A stretch of DNA of 64,000 bases from Trichuris trichiura (lineage: Eukaryota; Nematoda; Enoplea; Trichinellida; Trichuridae): the NCBI GenBank assembly GCA_037903355.1, contig JBAJFE010000058.1, positions 79,842 to 143,841 of the forward strand. Direction: 5' to 3'. Shown here piece by piece: positions 1 to 10,961 of the stretch. Every line of letters starts with the position of its first letter. The first letter of the stretch is position 1. The position numbers were made by a program, and so were the translations under genes. Under the pieces are notes generated by a model. It searched no databases and had not been told where the DNA came from. It worked only from the letters and a program-made list of their open reading frames with translations.

Positions 1-60
1 AACGAGGGCGGCGAAGTCCGTCTGATTCAGGAAAACGATTGACCAGCAGAAACGAATTTC

Positions 61-1224
61 GGATCTCGTGTAGCAGTGGCCCACCACTAACGGCACGCGG
101 CAATATCAAAGTGTAATGCCTGATTCGAGTGCCTAGTGAAGTGTTAATAGCGATGCACCTGCACGGTTATTTTCGTTCCCGATGCTGAGCGCGTGCTGAG
201 CAGTTGGCACGGTATCACAATGGTAGTGTCACTCATGCGTCTACTGACCCTTATGAAGTTCCAGTGCGTAGTGAAGTGCTAATTGCGGAACAACGGGACA
301 GTTATTTTCGCGCGACTCTCGTGCTGATTAATTGGCGCAGCAGCACAATGGAGCATCAGCGGCACATGCAGTAGCTGCAGTTATCGACCCGCGAAATAGT
401 GGCCGAGGCATTCCGTTACTGACCCGTAAAAAAGAGTTGAAAACATTGAAGGTCAACTGACCGATCTGCGTCGCTTCGTACTGAACGGCACACAGCTCAT
501 TGTCCATTATGTCTGACCCCTTGGCCAGGAATTTCGTTACTGACCCCTAAAAAAGAGTGAAGGCTAGCAAAACCAGCTGCGCATGGGTTTTTGGCACAGG
601 GAGCACAATAGAACAACAGCGGTGCATGCTGGCCTTCGGTTCGTGATTCGTAGAAAATGTCGAACGTCAACGGACCGACCCGTGTTGCGTCTTGGTAAAC
701 GGCGTAAGCTCATTCTGCGTTATGGTTCCCTGAAAGACACCGTACACGCACCGCCTGCGCCGCTCTTCCCTGCCCCGGTGAACGGTATGCACTTTCTTTA
801 CTGTTATTCTGTTTATGCGCGTTACTATCATCTGAGTGACTACTTTCACGTATTCTCACTTTCGTGTTCTTTCACTTTACGCGTTACTCAAACGTTTTCT
901 CTGAGCCGCTCCAGCGTCGGAGAAGTAGAGGTTTTTTTCTGACAAGCGCGCCTGTAATTTTTTGTCTTCATTACACAGCTTCTTATGTTGAGGTTTAGGC
1001 TTAGGCTAGGGCAGAACAGGATGGCCGACAGACTGCAGTATAACGGCACCGGGAAAGGTGCCGTTATACTGCGCCGTCGGCATTGTGTCACTCATCTATT
1101 AATACGCATCGCTGCACCGATAAGCAGACCTGGCAGGCCATTGTTCCCATTGCGTAATAATCCCCACTTGACCTCCTTTGAAGTTGCCACCTGACTTCCG
1201 GTGGGCCACTGCTACATGAGACCC
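61..1224. mobile_element. Merlin-type non-autonomous element M1
   Basis: The ends are inverted repeats (GGATCTCGTGTAGCAGTGG on the left, GGGTCTCATGTAGCAGTGG on the right read backwards), flanked by a perfect 8-bp duplication CGAATTTC at 53-60 and 1225-1232. GG-starting termini with 8-9-bp duplications are established hallmarks of the Merlin (IS1016/IS1595-like) superfamily. The interior matches the 5' part of the transposase-bearing copy at 9538-10961 but no transposase coding is left. It sits inside family A copy 1. Confidence 0.85.
1024..1081. repeat. Near-perfect hairpin inside Merlin M1
   Basis: A 15-bp perfect inverted repeat (1036-1050 with 1057-1071, arm CAGTATAACGGCACC) with a 6-base loop, extended by GCCGAC/GTCGGC at 1024-1029 and 1076-1081. 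It would fold as DNA or RNA. Its role is unknown; it may be an internal fold-back of the element. Confidence 0.75.
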
Positions 1225-2389
1225 CGAATTTCTTATATGCTGTGGACGCTGTACCGCAAAGCGACATGGAGAATAGTTCCCGTGAACTTATTTTCCCATA
1301 TTCGCAGTTTCTAGCCAGTTCTGTTGGCTCGAAAAGAAATTGAGTTAGCGGCTGATTATTATGCGATTTCTGGGCTATTGTAACCTTTGTTTCCTGAGTT
1401 GCGCACAGGTGAGCATCCTTCCTTCCACTGTGCAGAAGAAGCCTACGAAGTCTAAGTTTATTTTATGTAGCCAGTTGATAGTGTCTGCTTCAACAGGCTT
1501 TGATGTTTGCTAACGGCTAAGTCACGAACGCTTTTTAAGCATAAACTGCGCCGTCCATCACATTCTTCCTGTTCTTCAGCCGGTCACTCCCCTCTTCAAT
1601 GCTTTAATTATCTTCACTTTTTTCTCTACCGTAAGCGTAATGTGCTTCCTTTTATACATTTGGACAACTGCAAAACCGTATAACATACCGGAACACAGTG
1701 GTAATGACTTCCGTATTGCTCTCTTTATATACGGTTTGTTCTCGTATAATGCGGTGGTAGTCCTACTTTCAGATAAATGGTAGCCCTACCTTCACATAAC
1801 ACAATTCTATTTTTGTGCACATCCTGCAGTTAGATTGACGGTCTTCCCGCATCATGTTCATATACATATGACAAGCTCTGTCCGATGTCAATATTGACCG
1901 CTATGTTGCATATTCCGGGTCTTTTGTGCCACGGCGGTGCCGGAAGTGTTTGGCGGTAACTTCAAAGGAGGTCAAGTGGTGATTATTGCGTAACCTGAAC
2001 AATGGGTGCCCTAAACTATTGTTCACTGCGCAATGATGCGAACGACGCATATTACCAAAAGAACGATGAATACCTGGACACAGTTGCCCGTTCTGGCAAT
2101 TGTTTCCAACTGCCAGCTATGATTGTGCCGGCCATCGTGCTCTGCCCTAGCCTAAGCCTAAACCTAAACACAACCCGTGTTCGCGGCTGCTTTTGGGTTA
2201 TGCAGTTTTGCCTGTGGCGCAAACGGCAAGAAGCGTAGCGCAAAATAACGGTTTATAGCGTTCACTGAACACGCGAGCAATAATTAACGCGAAAAACAGA
2301 TAAAGCGTACGTACTCCTAACGCAGGCGCTCAGCCAGACGAAGGTGACGGTATGTTGGTGCGTTCTGGCGACGACTGACCGCGGCTTTC

Positions 2390-2866
2390 TTAGGGGTAAC
2401 CTTTCGCGCGGCACTGTAAAGAACAGATTGGAACATTACCGGGCACAAGTGCAACTGCAATACTAGCACACTTACCGCCGAACCAGGTGCCCGACCGTAC
2501 TGAGAATTTTCTGCGGCAGGACAGTTTGTAGCAGTGCCAAAACATGCCGCCAGGGGCTAGATGCATGCCTTGGCCACAACAGGGGCATATCCTCTCGCTG
2601 TGCAGCAATCCCTTGCCGCGTAGAAAGAGCACAGCCGCATTTTCGTCTGGGACTGTCTGCTGCAGCTAGTCGATGCCCCCCAGTCTGTTGCGCCGTCTTC
2701 GGGTCTCCTTTAAGCTGCCTCCACTTGTCGATGGGACGTTGTCACTACATCCCGGCTCGGGGGCCCTGCCTTTACTTGTCGATGGGACGTTGTCGCTTGA
2801 ACCCAGGGCACGGTCTCTGCATTCAGTTGTCGTTGGGAAGTCGTCAATAGATCCCGGGACAGACAT
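2390..2866 (-). pseudogene. Merlin (IS1595/ISXO2-like) transposase, N-terminal fragment
   Basis: Minus-strand translation shows a low-complexity N-terminal leader with repeated NVPSTS-type segments, then the block VPDENAAVLFLRGKGLLHSE and a zinc-ribbon CPCCG...C matching the better copies at 10020 and 59062. This zinc domain is the DNA-binding part of IS1595-type transposases. A TAG stop (near 2664) replaces the tryptophan codon seen in the other copies. At the position where the other copies have an intron, a GTAAGT donor and a CAG acceptor can still be seen. The DDE catalytic half is missing. Dead copy. Confidence 0.75.
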
Positions 2867-3405
2867 AACGCAAAATGAGATTTACCCTGTCTACAAACGC
2901 ACGCCGAAGCTCAGACAGTTGACCTCCGATGTTTTTCTCGAATTGCTAGACGAGGTCTCAGCTTGAACACCTGCACGCCCCATTGTGTTTCCCGTACCTT
3001 CAATGCATGCGCAGGTGCTACATTCCATCAACTTCGCTAATTCCTACAGGTCACTACACGCATCAGTGACACAAGCATACGCTATTACATTGCAGTGTAG
3101 CGACATACTTCGGCGCTAATCCGTTAGACCGACAGACATAACGCAGAATGAGATTTACCCTGTCTACAAACGCACGCCGAAGCTCGGACACTTGACCTCC
3201 GATGTTTTTCTCGAATTGCTAGACGAGATCTCAGCTGGAACATCTGCACGCCTCATTGTATTACCCATACCTTCAATGAAAGCGCAGGTGCTACATTCCA
3301 TCACCTTCGCTAGTTCCTGCGGGTCACTACACACATCAGTGTCACAAACAGACGCTATTACATTGCAGTGCACCGAAATACTTCGGCGCGAATCCGTTAG
3401 ACCGA
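2861..3405. repeat. Tandem duplication, two units of about 273 bp
   Basis: The unit starting AGACATAACGC at 2861 restarts at 3134 with only scattered differences, and ends near GAATCCGTTAGACCGAC. It lies in Merlin M2. The second unit contains, in reverse, GTCTAACG, the octamer used as a hAT target in other Merlin copies of this window. Confidence 0.85.
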
Positions 3406-4154
3406 CAACCGGGTCACTGCATGAGCCCATTACGTTTCAGTTTGGCAGATTGCTTCGGCGCTAATCTGTTACACCGATAACCGGGTCCCGTTGTGCTGCT
3501 GATAACCTTTTACGACGCTGTAGAGCTGGAGATTACGCTATGAACTAGCCGCCTGACACTTCCGGCGTCGCCGTGGCATCATAGACCCCATATTCCTGTT
3601 TATTTGTGGAAGCCTGTCACGAGGTGAATTGTTGCAGCCAACCTATTGGTCCAGATTAACTCGCCAAAGCCGTGGCTGGACTGTGCCTATGTTAGCATAT
3701 ACCGGAAGGACCATTGGCTGGTTATTCGCTGCCTTGTAGCCGTTTCTGCCAAATGACTGTGCGTTTCGCACAAGTAGCCTAATTTTCTTTATTGTGTACT
3801 GTCGATCTATTGTTCTCTTCCACGAATTCGGATTAGAGAGGGATTCGGATAAGGGAGGTTCGGATTAGGGAGGTTTCACTGTAGTTTCATAGCATAAGAC
3901 TTTGGTTGCAGAGGCTGACTGCAGTGAGCCACGTAATCCACCACAGTGCAAGCATGTATCGCTTTTTCGGTGGTAACTCTGGGATCCAACATTGGTCTTC
4001 TACTATGTGTTATAGGAGTGCCATTATTGTGGATACTGTTTTTTGCGTTGTTGTAACTATTAAGCTTCTTTATATGTTCGTTGAATCTGCGTTCCAGAGT
4101 ACTGCCTGTCTCTCTAATGTACACTCCTGAACAAGTACATTCGATCGCGTAGAC

Positions 4155-5180
4155 CATAGGTTCTCAAAGTGGGCGATATCGCCCCCTGGGGGACAATGAG
4201 AGAGCACAGGGGGGTGATGGGAACCTCATGCGGGGGCATTGGGAATCACATAAGAGGAACTCTGGCAGAACTATCTCTAGAGCAGGAGGGCTCTCAAGGA
4301 ACCTTCATAAGAAGGGTCTTTCTTAACTCACCCTCACCAGAAAAGGTGGCAACTTCAAAGGAGGTTAAATAGGGGTGGAGGGCGCAATGGAACGATGGCA
4401 TTTTTCTTAGCTCAACTCCCCCAGAAGTGGAGGCGGCAAATTCAGAAGCATTATGGGCTGCTGTAGAAAACTTCTTTATTGCGTTTCCATCATCTTATCT
4501 AGAGGAATGCGGCTTCAGCGCGGTTACGGAGCTGTTAAGCAGCAAGAGAAGTCAGCTAGATATAGTGAATCGAGGCGACCTTAGACTATGGTGATAAAGA
4601 TGCAGCCAAACATAGATAACTTGCTCGTACTGCATCAAGCACACCCATCACACTGAGTGATTTCCGTTCATGCGCAGTCGCAAACTTGCGTTATAGTTTC
4701 TTTTGCTTTTTTTTTGCTTAAGCGTTTTCACTTCAATCTGGTTTGTTGTCACTACAATTCTGTTTGGTGTGGGTAAAAAGACAAATAGACGGACATTGTT
4801 TTTTTCGGGAAAGGCTAATGAATGCTTCTTGTTTACGTGACTTTATGTTCCGAAAAATGTGAGAGGAGATAGGAAAGGCAAGCAGAAATTTTCCCATCAT
4901 AAAATGGTTGGTGGAAAAGCAGGAGTGGTATAGTACGTCTACCACGTGACGAAGAGTAAAGTCTTTTCTGCAAACTTTTCTTTTGAGTAGTGGTATTGCA
5001 AAGATTTTCCCACCGGGGGCGACGGAGGGAAGAGTTTGAAAGCCTAATGACCTCCGGGCTACGCCACGTCCTACCTTCCAGGCAATCAGCGGACCCAAAA
5101 TTGACCAATCAGAAGTGGGAGGCACTAGCGCTCCGGAACGTTCACAGGGGGCGACGGAGCGAAAAGTTTGAAAACCCATG
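4155..5180 (-). mobile_element. hAT-Buster-type non-autonomous element hAT-1
   Basis: Inverted ends CATAGGTTCTCAAAG / GAAAACCCATG with flanking octamers GCGTAGAC (4147-4154) and ACGTAGAC (5181-5188), 7 of 8 identical and of the nnnTAnnn form reported for Buster-clade hATs. The inside keeps only the tail of the transposase dimerisation domain (about 4444-4590, ending in a DLRLW-like block) and part of a Merlin terminus (about 4316-4400). It is an internally deleted relative of the element at 10962-14041 and was inserted into PLE1. Confidence 0.85.
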
Positions 5181-6301
5181 ACGTAGACTAACTACGTTTT
5201 TTCGTTTGCTGGTATTTTCATTTTGTCCGTATGAAGAATTGATCTGAGGTCGAGGAAACTCCTGAAAAACTGTTTTTCTAACCGGATAATATTTTCGCCT
5301 TGTCCTACCACATAGGGAATAACTAAACATGGATTGTGCGAAGTATTTGCTTGGGTAACTCACGTTTGCGGAGCTTGTACTTGAACACTTGGTCAATAAA
5401 AGATTTAGGGTAACCGTTTTTGTAGATCTTTCTAATATAGTTACCGGTAAGTTCATTGTTATAAACAAGTGTTTATGTGACCACGACGGTCACGAGACAG
5501 ATCGCTAGGCAGGTCACCGAAGTTGACCGTGTCCAAAATGACCAATGATTTACCTCAGGAATTAGGACAGCTCGTGATAAACAGACAATTATGCTGTAAC
5601 CCACGTGTTTACTACTCAGAGAAACGCTACATAAAGCAGTCATTGCTAGTGGTGGCACTCGTGTGAATACTGCGTTGGTGTCGTGCTGTTGCGTCTTTCT
5701 CTTTCGTAGTTCGTTTCGTCGTGTATTGATTGGAACATCGAATAAATTCTTTTCTGACTATGCATGGAAAGTAACTCCGCAATTACATTCTGACTGGAGA
5801 TATTCAAGATCGCACAAGTTGATTGCTCTGTCAATCATTCCTGATAGAATTCCTCGCATTGCCGAACGTGGGTGACGCGATGGGAAAGTGAGAAATTGGT
5901 CTGTGCGTGTTGGTTTCCTGTAAACTCTGGTTAAAGTCCTTGATTTGTGCGAATAATCATGGCGTTCAGAAAGGGAAAGGTTTTATTTTCTTCTTTTTCC
6001 ATTGTGAAAACAATTTGGTTTGTGCGGATGCTGTTAAGGAAGTGTAAAAATTGTTCTTCTTTTCCATTTTTATAATTACGAAAATGTCATCTACGTACCT
6101 TTTGAAAAGGCGTGGAGTCATTTGTCTATCTACGGTTTCAAACATCTGTCTTTCAAAACTTTCCATGAAAATTTCTGCTAGGACAGGGGATAATGAGCTG
6201 CCCATAGGGACTCCGCTGGATTGTTTGTAGAACTTATTATTAATTTGTTCTTCTAAAAATTTTTTCGCGGAATTTTTAGCCCGTTTATTTCAAAAACGTT
6301 T

Positions 6302-6344
6302 TTACGAAGCTTTCGGGCATCGCCGTGGCCCGTCATCAGCGTAA
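6302..6344 (-). ncRNA. Hammerhead ribozyme motif (PLE1), intact core
   Basis: Minus strand: stem I UUACG/CGUAA (5 bp), core CUGAUGA, one extra C, a stem II closed by GGGC/GCCC with loop CACGGCGAU, then GAAA, a palindromic AGCU in place of stem III, and U as the cleavage-site base. This is the arrangement of the minimal type I hammerheads known from Penelope-like elements. Self-cleavage is inferred from the motif, not shown. Confidence 0.75.
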
Positions 6345-6780
6345 TTGTGCTGCTCGTCGGGTCGGCCTTTATGGTTGCAAGCCACTCCATCCGGCCAACT
6401 TTGGCAGAGACCTCCGCCGACAGCTCTGCCTTGAGCCGTCAGGTTTCGGTCCCGCCTAGTCAGTCAGACGGTGCAGGGAGCGTCCAACCGACTTTCCGCG
6501 ACGGCGGCACATTAACAAAAGAGGACCAACGGGCAAACAAACGACGTATACCCGTCTGTTTTAAATTCTGTTCTTTCCCGCGGGCTCGCCTTCTTTCTTC
6601 TGCACCCCTCGTTGTCCTCTTCCCCTTTTCTCTTCTTTTCTTTTTCTTCGGTGCCCGCGCACACCCGATTTGTTTTCTTTTTTTTCGTAACGGGTTTTTT
6701 ATTTGTTCTTCTAAAATTTTTTAAAATCTAGAACAAAAACGTTTTTACGAAGCTTTCTGGCCACGGCGAGCAAATTAGTG
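6345..6780. repeat. PLE upstream region with a second, decayed hammerhead block
   Basis: The stretch before the ribozyme (about 6241-6318) is repeated in direct orientation at about 6697-6760 (ATTTGTTCTTCTAAAA, then AAAACGTTTTTACGAAGCTT), so two terminal-repeat-like blocks lie ~450 bp apart. The second ribozyme has lost the CUGAUGA box. Between them is a GC-rich and then pyrimidine-rich stretch with no recognisable gene. Confidence 0.5.
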
Positions 6781-7297
6781 TGATCGATATTTTGCAGTAG
6801 ACTAACCAAAAATTTTTTCGACTTAAGCGCAGTCATTCCGGTTATATGCTATTGCTGCCAGCCAGTAAGATTGTTTTATTTGCATACGACGCACGCTACA
6901 GGGCTCAAAGATAGAACAATCGAAGTATGATGCTTAGGTTTATACAGTGAAAGTCTAGTGCCCAAGTGCCAAGAATAATCAAGTTCATGAATACAGTCTT
7001 CCATCTTCATTTACGTTCCTTGACGATTGGATCGTCAACATCATCCTTGCACGTTTTAACTGCTGTAAACATTGTTTTTCTGACCTGTGCTCCGGGAAAG
7101 TAGTGCTCAATGCACAAACATATCACTGAGAAACGGTTTCTCAAAATGTGGACTTGCTTAAAACGCAGTAATTTAGAATGGGTGAATGTGTTCAAAGGCA
7201 GCCTAATGGTCTAGTCTTATAGTTACCCGCTTAGTTATAGCAAAATGTTTTCAACGGCGGTCTCGTTACGCGCTTACGCTTTTCCTATTCATTTCAG
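6781..7297. other. Non-coding, presumed intron of the BPI-family gene
   Basis: No coding signal was recognised on either strand. It ends in TTTTCCTATTCATTTCAG, a good nematode-style 3' splice site, just before the BPI exon. The exons for the first ~120 residues of the protein were not found here or in the TE region to the left. Confidence 0.45.
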
Positions 7298-8598
7298 TTG
7301 AACAGCTAACAATTTATGGAGAAGTTATTTCAAGCATGCGTCTCTTAGATGACAGAGTGTTTTATGTTACACTGGACGACGTGGCAATAAATGTATATGT
7401 AAAGCTAACAAAATTGCCCTCTGGTCAAATGCACGCCGAAATCAGCGGTTGCAATTTTTACCTTGGAGACGTGTCAGTGCAAACCAAACATTCGAACAAA
7501 CACCGTTTTTCATACTCTAGAATAGCTGAGCGCAAGCTCAGAACCGAATTGGAAAATGGAATGTGTGAAAAAATTATTCAGAAAGGGGGTAAGGCTATGA
7601 ATGCATTCTTGGGAAAATATCCGACAAAGGTGCACGTGTCTGAATTCTTACCTAGAAGGCACAGAAGTAAATCTGGTGTTAAAAATCGTGCCAGCGACAG
7701 TGTACATAAATCAACAAATTCGTTGGCAATTTTTGGTAGGAACACGAATACGCTTAGAAACGTAGTCATTGATACTAGTTTACTCTCGGACCCAAAGGTA
7801 GTCAACGCTGGTCTGCTGCAGTTTGACGTTCGTGGAAATGCGATATGGATGGGGCGCAATCCAGCTCCGTTCTATCCTCCACCGATTAGGCCAATTTCTC
7901 GCCCTTCTAACGACTCTATGTTGGTTATTTATATCTCTGAGAGTGTGCCTAATGCGCTGCTGCATCATTTGCACAAGCATGGAATATTGAAACTACGTAT
8001 AGATAAAAACAGCAAAATGGAACTTAGTTCCTTACTGAAAAATGACTGTCAAGGCTGGTTCTGCCTGAACTCTTTTCTACCCCAGTTTCATACCATGTAC
8101 CCCTCTAAACTTCCTGTTATCTATCTGACCACTCGTTCGGCACCAGTGGTTCACATCGATCCTAGGATGGTAACCGTCGAAATCGACGCACGTATATCCT
8201 TAAATGCAGAAGATGAAGACAGATCAAATAATGTTACAGCGGAAGTCTTAACTTTAGACATTAAAGCATTTGCTAGCGTGGTGCCCTACATTCAGGGCAA
8301 TCGGTTGAAAGCTAAAGTTTTGTCAGCGACAATGAAAACGACTACGCAGCGTGACATGCTAAAAGTTGATCCAAACAAGGTAGAGGTTCTGGTCGACATT
8401 TTAAGGAAATCGTTCGAAGACAGTGTTCAGAATATTGGAAAAAGCGGAATAGAACTACCCCGATCCTCTATATTCGCTATACGAAGTGGACGCGCATATC
8501 TGTTAGACAAAGCGATTGAGTTCGATTTTGTTCTCACGTTCAACGAGAAAGTTCTATTGGAAAAGCTAAACGGCCTCTTTGGAGGATTAATGTCTTAA
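7298..8598 (+). CDS. BPI/LBP/CETP-family lipid-binding protein, terminal exon (5' part missing)
   Basis: One 433-codon open exon ending in TAA. Residue pattern and length fit the second half of the N-terminal barrel, the linker and the whole C-terminal barrel of the BPI fold. A cysteine pair 38 residues apart (SGCNFYLGDV and ENGMCEKI) matches the conserved disulfide of bactericidal/permeability-increasing proteins. The C-terminal block SMLVIYISESVPNALLHHL and the later HIDP/TVEIDARIS strands are typical of BPI2 domains. The family binds lipids or LPS, usually secreted; such proteins are abundant in whipworm-type nematodes. The reading frame enters from a 3' splice site at 7297 in phase 2, so a start and signal peptide must lie upstream, outside what I can recognise. 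No stops or frameshifts: probably a live gene or a recent fragment. Confidence 0.88.
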
Positions 8599-8750
8599 GT
8601 CGACAAAGCGTGGCATTGGCCTTCCTTAAACGCATTCGCAAAAAGGAAAGAAAAGTGAAAATCAAATCAATCTCCATAAATAGATTTCTATTTCTCGACT
8701 GGGTTACACTGTTCTTCATATTGACTTCCAGATGATAACATGGCAAAGTA

Positions 8751-8756
8751 AATAAA
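8751..8756 (+). terminator. Polyadenylation signal AATAAA for the BPI-family gene
   Basis: AATAAA lies 153 bases after the stop codon and is followed by AT-rich sequence; no competing signal is nearer. Confidence 0.55.
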
Positions 8757-9362
8757 TTTATTAAGCATTCAATTCTAATGTAGTACAGATTAATGTTAAA
8801 ATACCCTGCTGAAAACTCCCTTTATAATGAATTTGGCAGTCATATTTCTTGTATGTTGTTTTGTACCTTCTATTGTAAAAACTGAAGCTGTTGTTCCGTA
8901 ACCTTGTAATCGCGCTTAAACAAGCCCTAAAGAAGATGCTGCCGTACCCAGGGGCCTTGGAAACAAAGGGAACAATTAGAGGTACCGGTAGGCCAAAACG
9001 GGAAACAAGCCCGTTTGAAAAACTATGACAATATTACAGAGGAATGCTAGCGGTTAATGAGCAACTCGTATTGAATTGGCCACTGGATGTGCCTTGAAAA
9101 TCAGAAAATGGCTATTGATTCCAACTCACGTGCCCACATTGCAAACAGAAGTTTCTCACTTCTTTTTCCGTCTTTCTCATATTCAATTGGGTGTGTTTTC
9201 AAAGTCGTTACAGATTCCCAGGAGAAGTACAGAAACTGATTGCAAATAGTAAATCGAGCGACCTAAGGCTGCGGCTTGATGATACAAAGCTAGACGCAAA
9301 AAATGCTTTTATTTCATCGTTTTTCTAGTGCCTACAGTACAACTGAGCGGACTGGTTTATTC
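8757..9362. other. Intergenic, no gene recognised
   Basis: AT-rich after the BPI gene. Around 9240-9285 a short stretch translates to an SSDLRLRL-type string similar to the hAT transposase tail, probably an old hAT scrap. Nothing else was recognised. Confidence 0.4.
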
Positions 9363-10019
9363 GGGTCTTTATCCTCAGAACCCGACACCGGCAACTTCAA
9401 AGGGTAATGCGTTGCGGTGATGCGTAGTGAAGTGGGATTAACGGAACAAAGGGAGGGAGGTTCACTGCGCGAGGCTGAAAGCATGCAGAGCAGTTGGAAC
9501 GGGGAGCACAATGGCGCACCAGTTAACACATTCGGTGGATCTCCTTTGATAGTGGCCCGCCACTATCGGCACGCGGCAATATCAAAGCGTAATCCCTGTT
9601 TCGAATGCGTAATGAAGTGTTAATAGCGTTGCACCTGCAAGGTTATTTTCGTTCGCGATACTGAACACTTGCTGAGCAGCCGGCACGGCAGCACAATGGA
9701 AGTGTCACTGATGTGACCACTGACCCGTAGGAAGTTCCAGCGCTCAATGAAGTGTTAATAGCGAAACAACGGGGCAGTTATTTTCTCTCGCGTTACGTGT
9801 GCACTAATGGAAGTATCAGTGATGCAGCTACTGATGCATACAAAAGAGTGAGTATTAGGGAAATTAGCAGCTGCGCGTCGTTGCGAGATACTGGAAATAC
9901 AATTGGTTGCGCAGCGGTTAACGCTAAGGCGTCTGTTTGCAATCGAATAACAGCAAGTGAAGGTCAAGGATCTTAGCCGCGTCGTGCTACGGTAAATTGT
10001 GCACATCTCATTCTGAAAC

Positions 10020-10961
10020 ATGTCCATGGAAGCGAGCAGTGACGATTTGCCTACCACAAGCCAAGGAAGTGAAACTGTACCGAGCGCTACCCAAGTAAAG
10101 TCAAGGAGGAAACAACAGAAAAGGATTCAAAGAAACATCATCTGGTTGCTGCATTTAGTGCCAGACGAGAAAGCGGCGGCCCAGTTCCTGCGCAACAAGG
10201 GACTGCTGCACAGCGAACGCTTATGCCCGTCTTGTGGACACGCGATGTGCCTGGGGCGCGGCGGCTTGGCCTGGCGCTGTCACAGACGGACCTGCCACAA
10301 GGAACTGTCGGTACGCACAGGCACATGGTTCGACAGTAAGTGCATCTAGTGCAATGGCCGTTTTGTAACGATGCAGCCTGTTCTTTGCAGTACCTCGCGA
10401 AAGGATTAAGCTGCAGAAAGCGGTCCAGGTGTTGTACCACTGGAGTCGCGGGTACACAACGATGAAGTTCAGCGAGGTTGAGCTCGGTTAGTGATCCGCT
10501 GGACTTCTAGTGTACCTATAGGAACTATGTGTTCTTCAGGCCTATGTAACAGTACTGCAGTGCGTTGGTGCAGGTACCTGCGGCAACTTACAGCCGACGC
10601 GCTCGCCGAAGCACCCGTGCAACTTGGTGGACCTGGGATGACGGTCGAGCTAGACGAGTCGCTGTTCTCCTGGAGGTAAGTACAATCGAAGGAGAAGGTA
10701 TCCAGGGCAGTGGCTTTTCGCCGGTGTATGCCGGAACACTGGCTTAGCCCATGTGGAAACCGTGGAGAACCGCTCGTCTGACACTTTGTTGCCCGTTATC
10801 CAGTCGCATGTGAGGCCTGCGTCCGCAGTGATGACGGACGAATGGCGTGCATACCGGTGTCTGGGCCGTAAGGGATACCAACACTCTCGAGTGAATCACT
10901 CGCAGAATTTCGGAGACCCAGACACTGGCGCGCATACACAGACCGTCGAATCGCTGTGGGC
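10020..10961 (+). pseudogene. Merlin (IS1595/ISXO2-like DDE) transposase with two introns, one frameshift, cut by hAT
   Basis: Exon 1 (10020-10335) encodes the leader and the zinc ribbon CPSCG...C with the GLLHSERLCPSC block. A 55-bp GT-AG intron (10336-10390) and a second one (10487-10539) restore frame into LQKAVQVLYHWSRG and then the catalytic half. The DDE residues are visible: D in VELDESLF, D in VMTDEWRAY, E in TQTVESLW. Merlin transposases cut and paste DNA by this domain. Defects: one extra base near 10676 breaks the frame after DESLFSW, and the sequence stops at TVESLW where hAT H1 begins, so the C-terminal end is gone. In other copies of the window traces of the same first intron are seen, so the intron belongs to the family. 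Confidence 0.85.
10336..10390 (+). other. Intron 1 of Merlin transposase
   Basis: Starts GTAAGT, ends CTTTGCAG, 55 bp; removal joins the zinc-ribbon exon to the block PRERIKLQKAVQVLYHW in frame. The same junction can be traced in the copies at 2390-2866 (-), 45741-46100 (+), 16458-16925 (-) and 59062-59463 (+). Confidence 0.8.

Larger units (their letters stand above)
1917..3588 (-). mobile_element. Merlin element M2 with decayed transposase
   Basis: Inverted termini (GGGTCTTTTGTGCCACGGC against GGGGTCTATGATGCCACGGC) are flanked by the 8-bp duplication CATATTCC at 1909-1916 and 3589-3596. Removing the element restores the sequence seen intact at 38011-38030 in family A. It contains the N-terminal half of a Merlin transposase on the minus strand and a 273-bp tandem duplication. 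Confidence 0.88.
1..3881. mobile_element. Pogo/Tigger-like non-autonomous element, family A, copy 1 (left end outside window)
   Basis: Three separated blocks (1-60, 1225-1916, 3589-3881) are collinear with the uninterrupted copy at 37106-38292, so this is one element opened by two later Merlin insertions. The right terminus reads as the inverted form of CAGTGAAACCTCC with repeated 'TTCGGATTAGGGAGG' motifs and is followed by TA. CAG-starting inverted repeats and a TA target duplication are typical of Tc1/mariner-pogo elements. No transposase is visible. The TA on the right joins Penelope-like coding sequence, so this element itself landed in a PLE. Confidence 0.8.
3884..6344 (-). pseudogene. 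Penelope-like retroelement (PLE1): RT and GIY-YIG endonuclease fragments
   Basis: Read on the minus strand. At about 6236-5966 lies the end of a Penelope reverse transcriptase, with the MGSSLSPVLAEIFME block and the catalytic YVDD motif. At about 4154-3884 lies the GIY-YIG endonuclease region (VYAIECTCSGVYIRETGST) and the C-terminal tail. PLEs are retroelements whose RT is related to telomerase and is fused to this nuclease. The coding is broken by stops, by hAT-1 (4155-5180) and on the C-terminal side by family A. A hammerhead motif at 6302-6344 lies upstream of the RT part, as in other PLEs. Confidence 0.85.
9363..10961 (+). mobile_element. Merlin element M3, nested in an older Merlin end
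   Basis: A Merlin-like terminus starts at 9363 (GGGTCTTTATCCTCAG). At 9538 a second left terminus begins (GGATCTCCTTTGATAGTGG), followed by the same interior as M1, so one Merlin was inserted in another or a composite was formed. The inner copy carries the best transposase of the window. Its right end is lost because hAT H1 interrupts it at 10962. Confidence 0.75.

Noticed and set aside
988..1011. True telomere or subtelomere
   Set aside because: Only two to three TTAGGC-like units, internal to a transposon and present in several copies.
10676..10710. GTAAGT at the end of DESLFSW as a third Merlin intron
   Set aside because: The following bases continue the conserved SKYNRGRRYP block after a one-base shift, so it is an indel, not a splice site.
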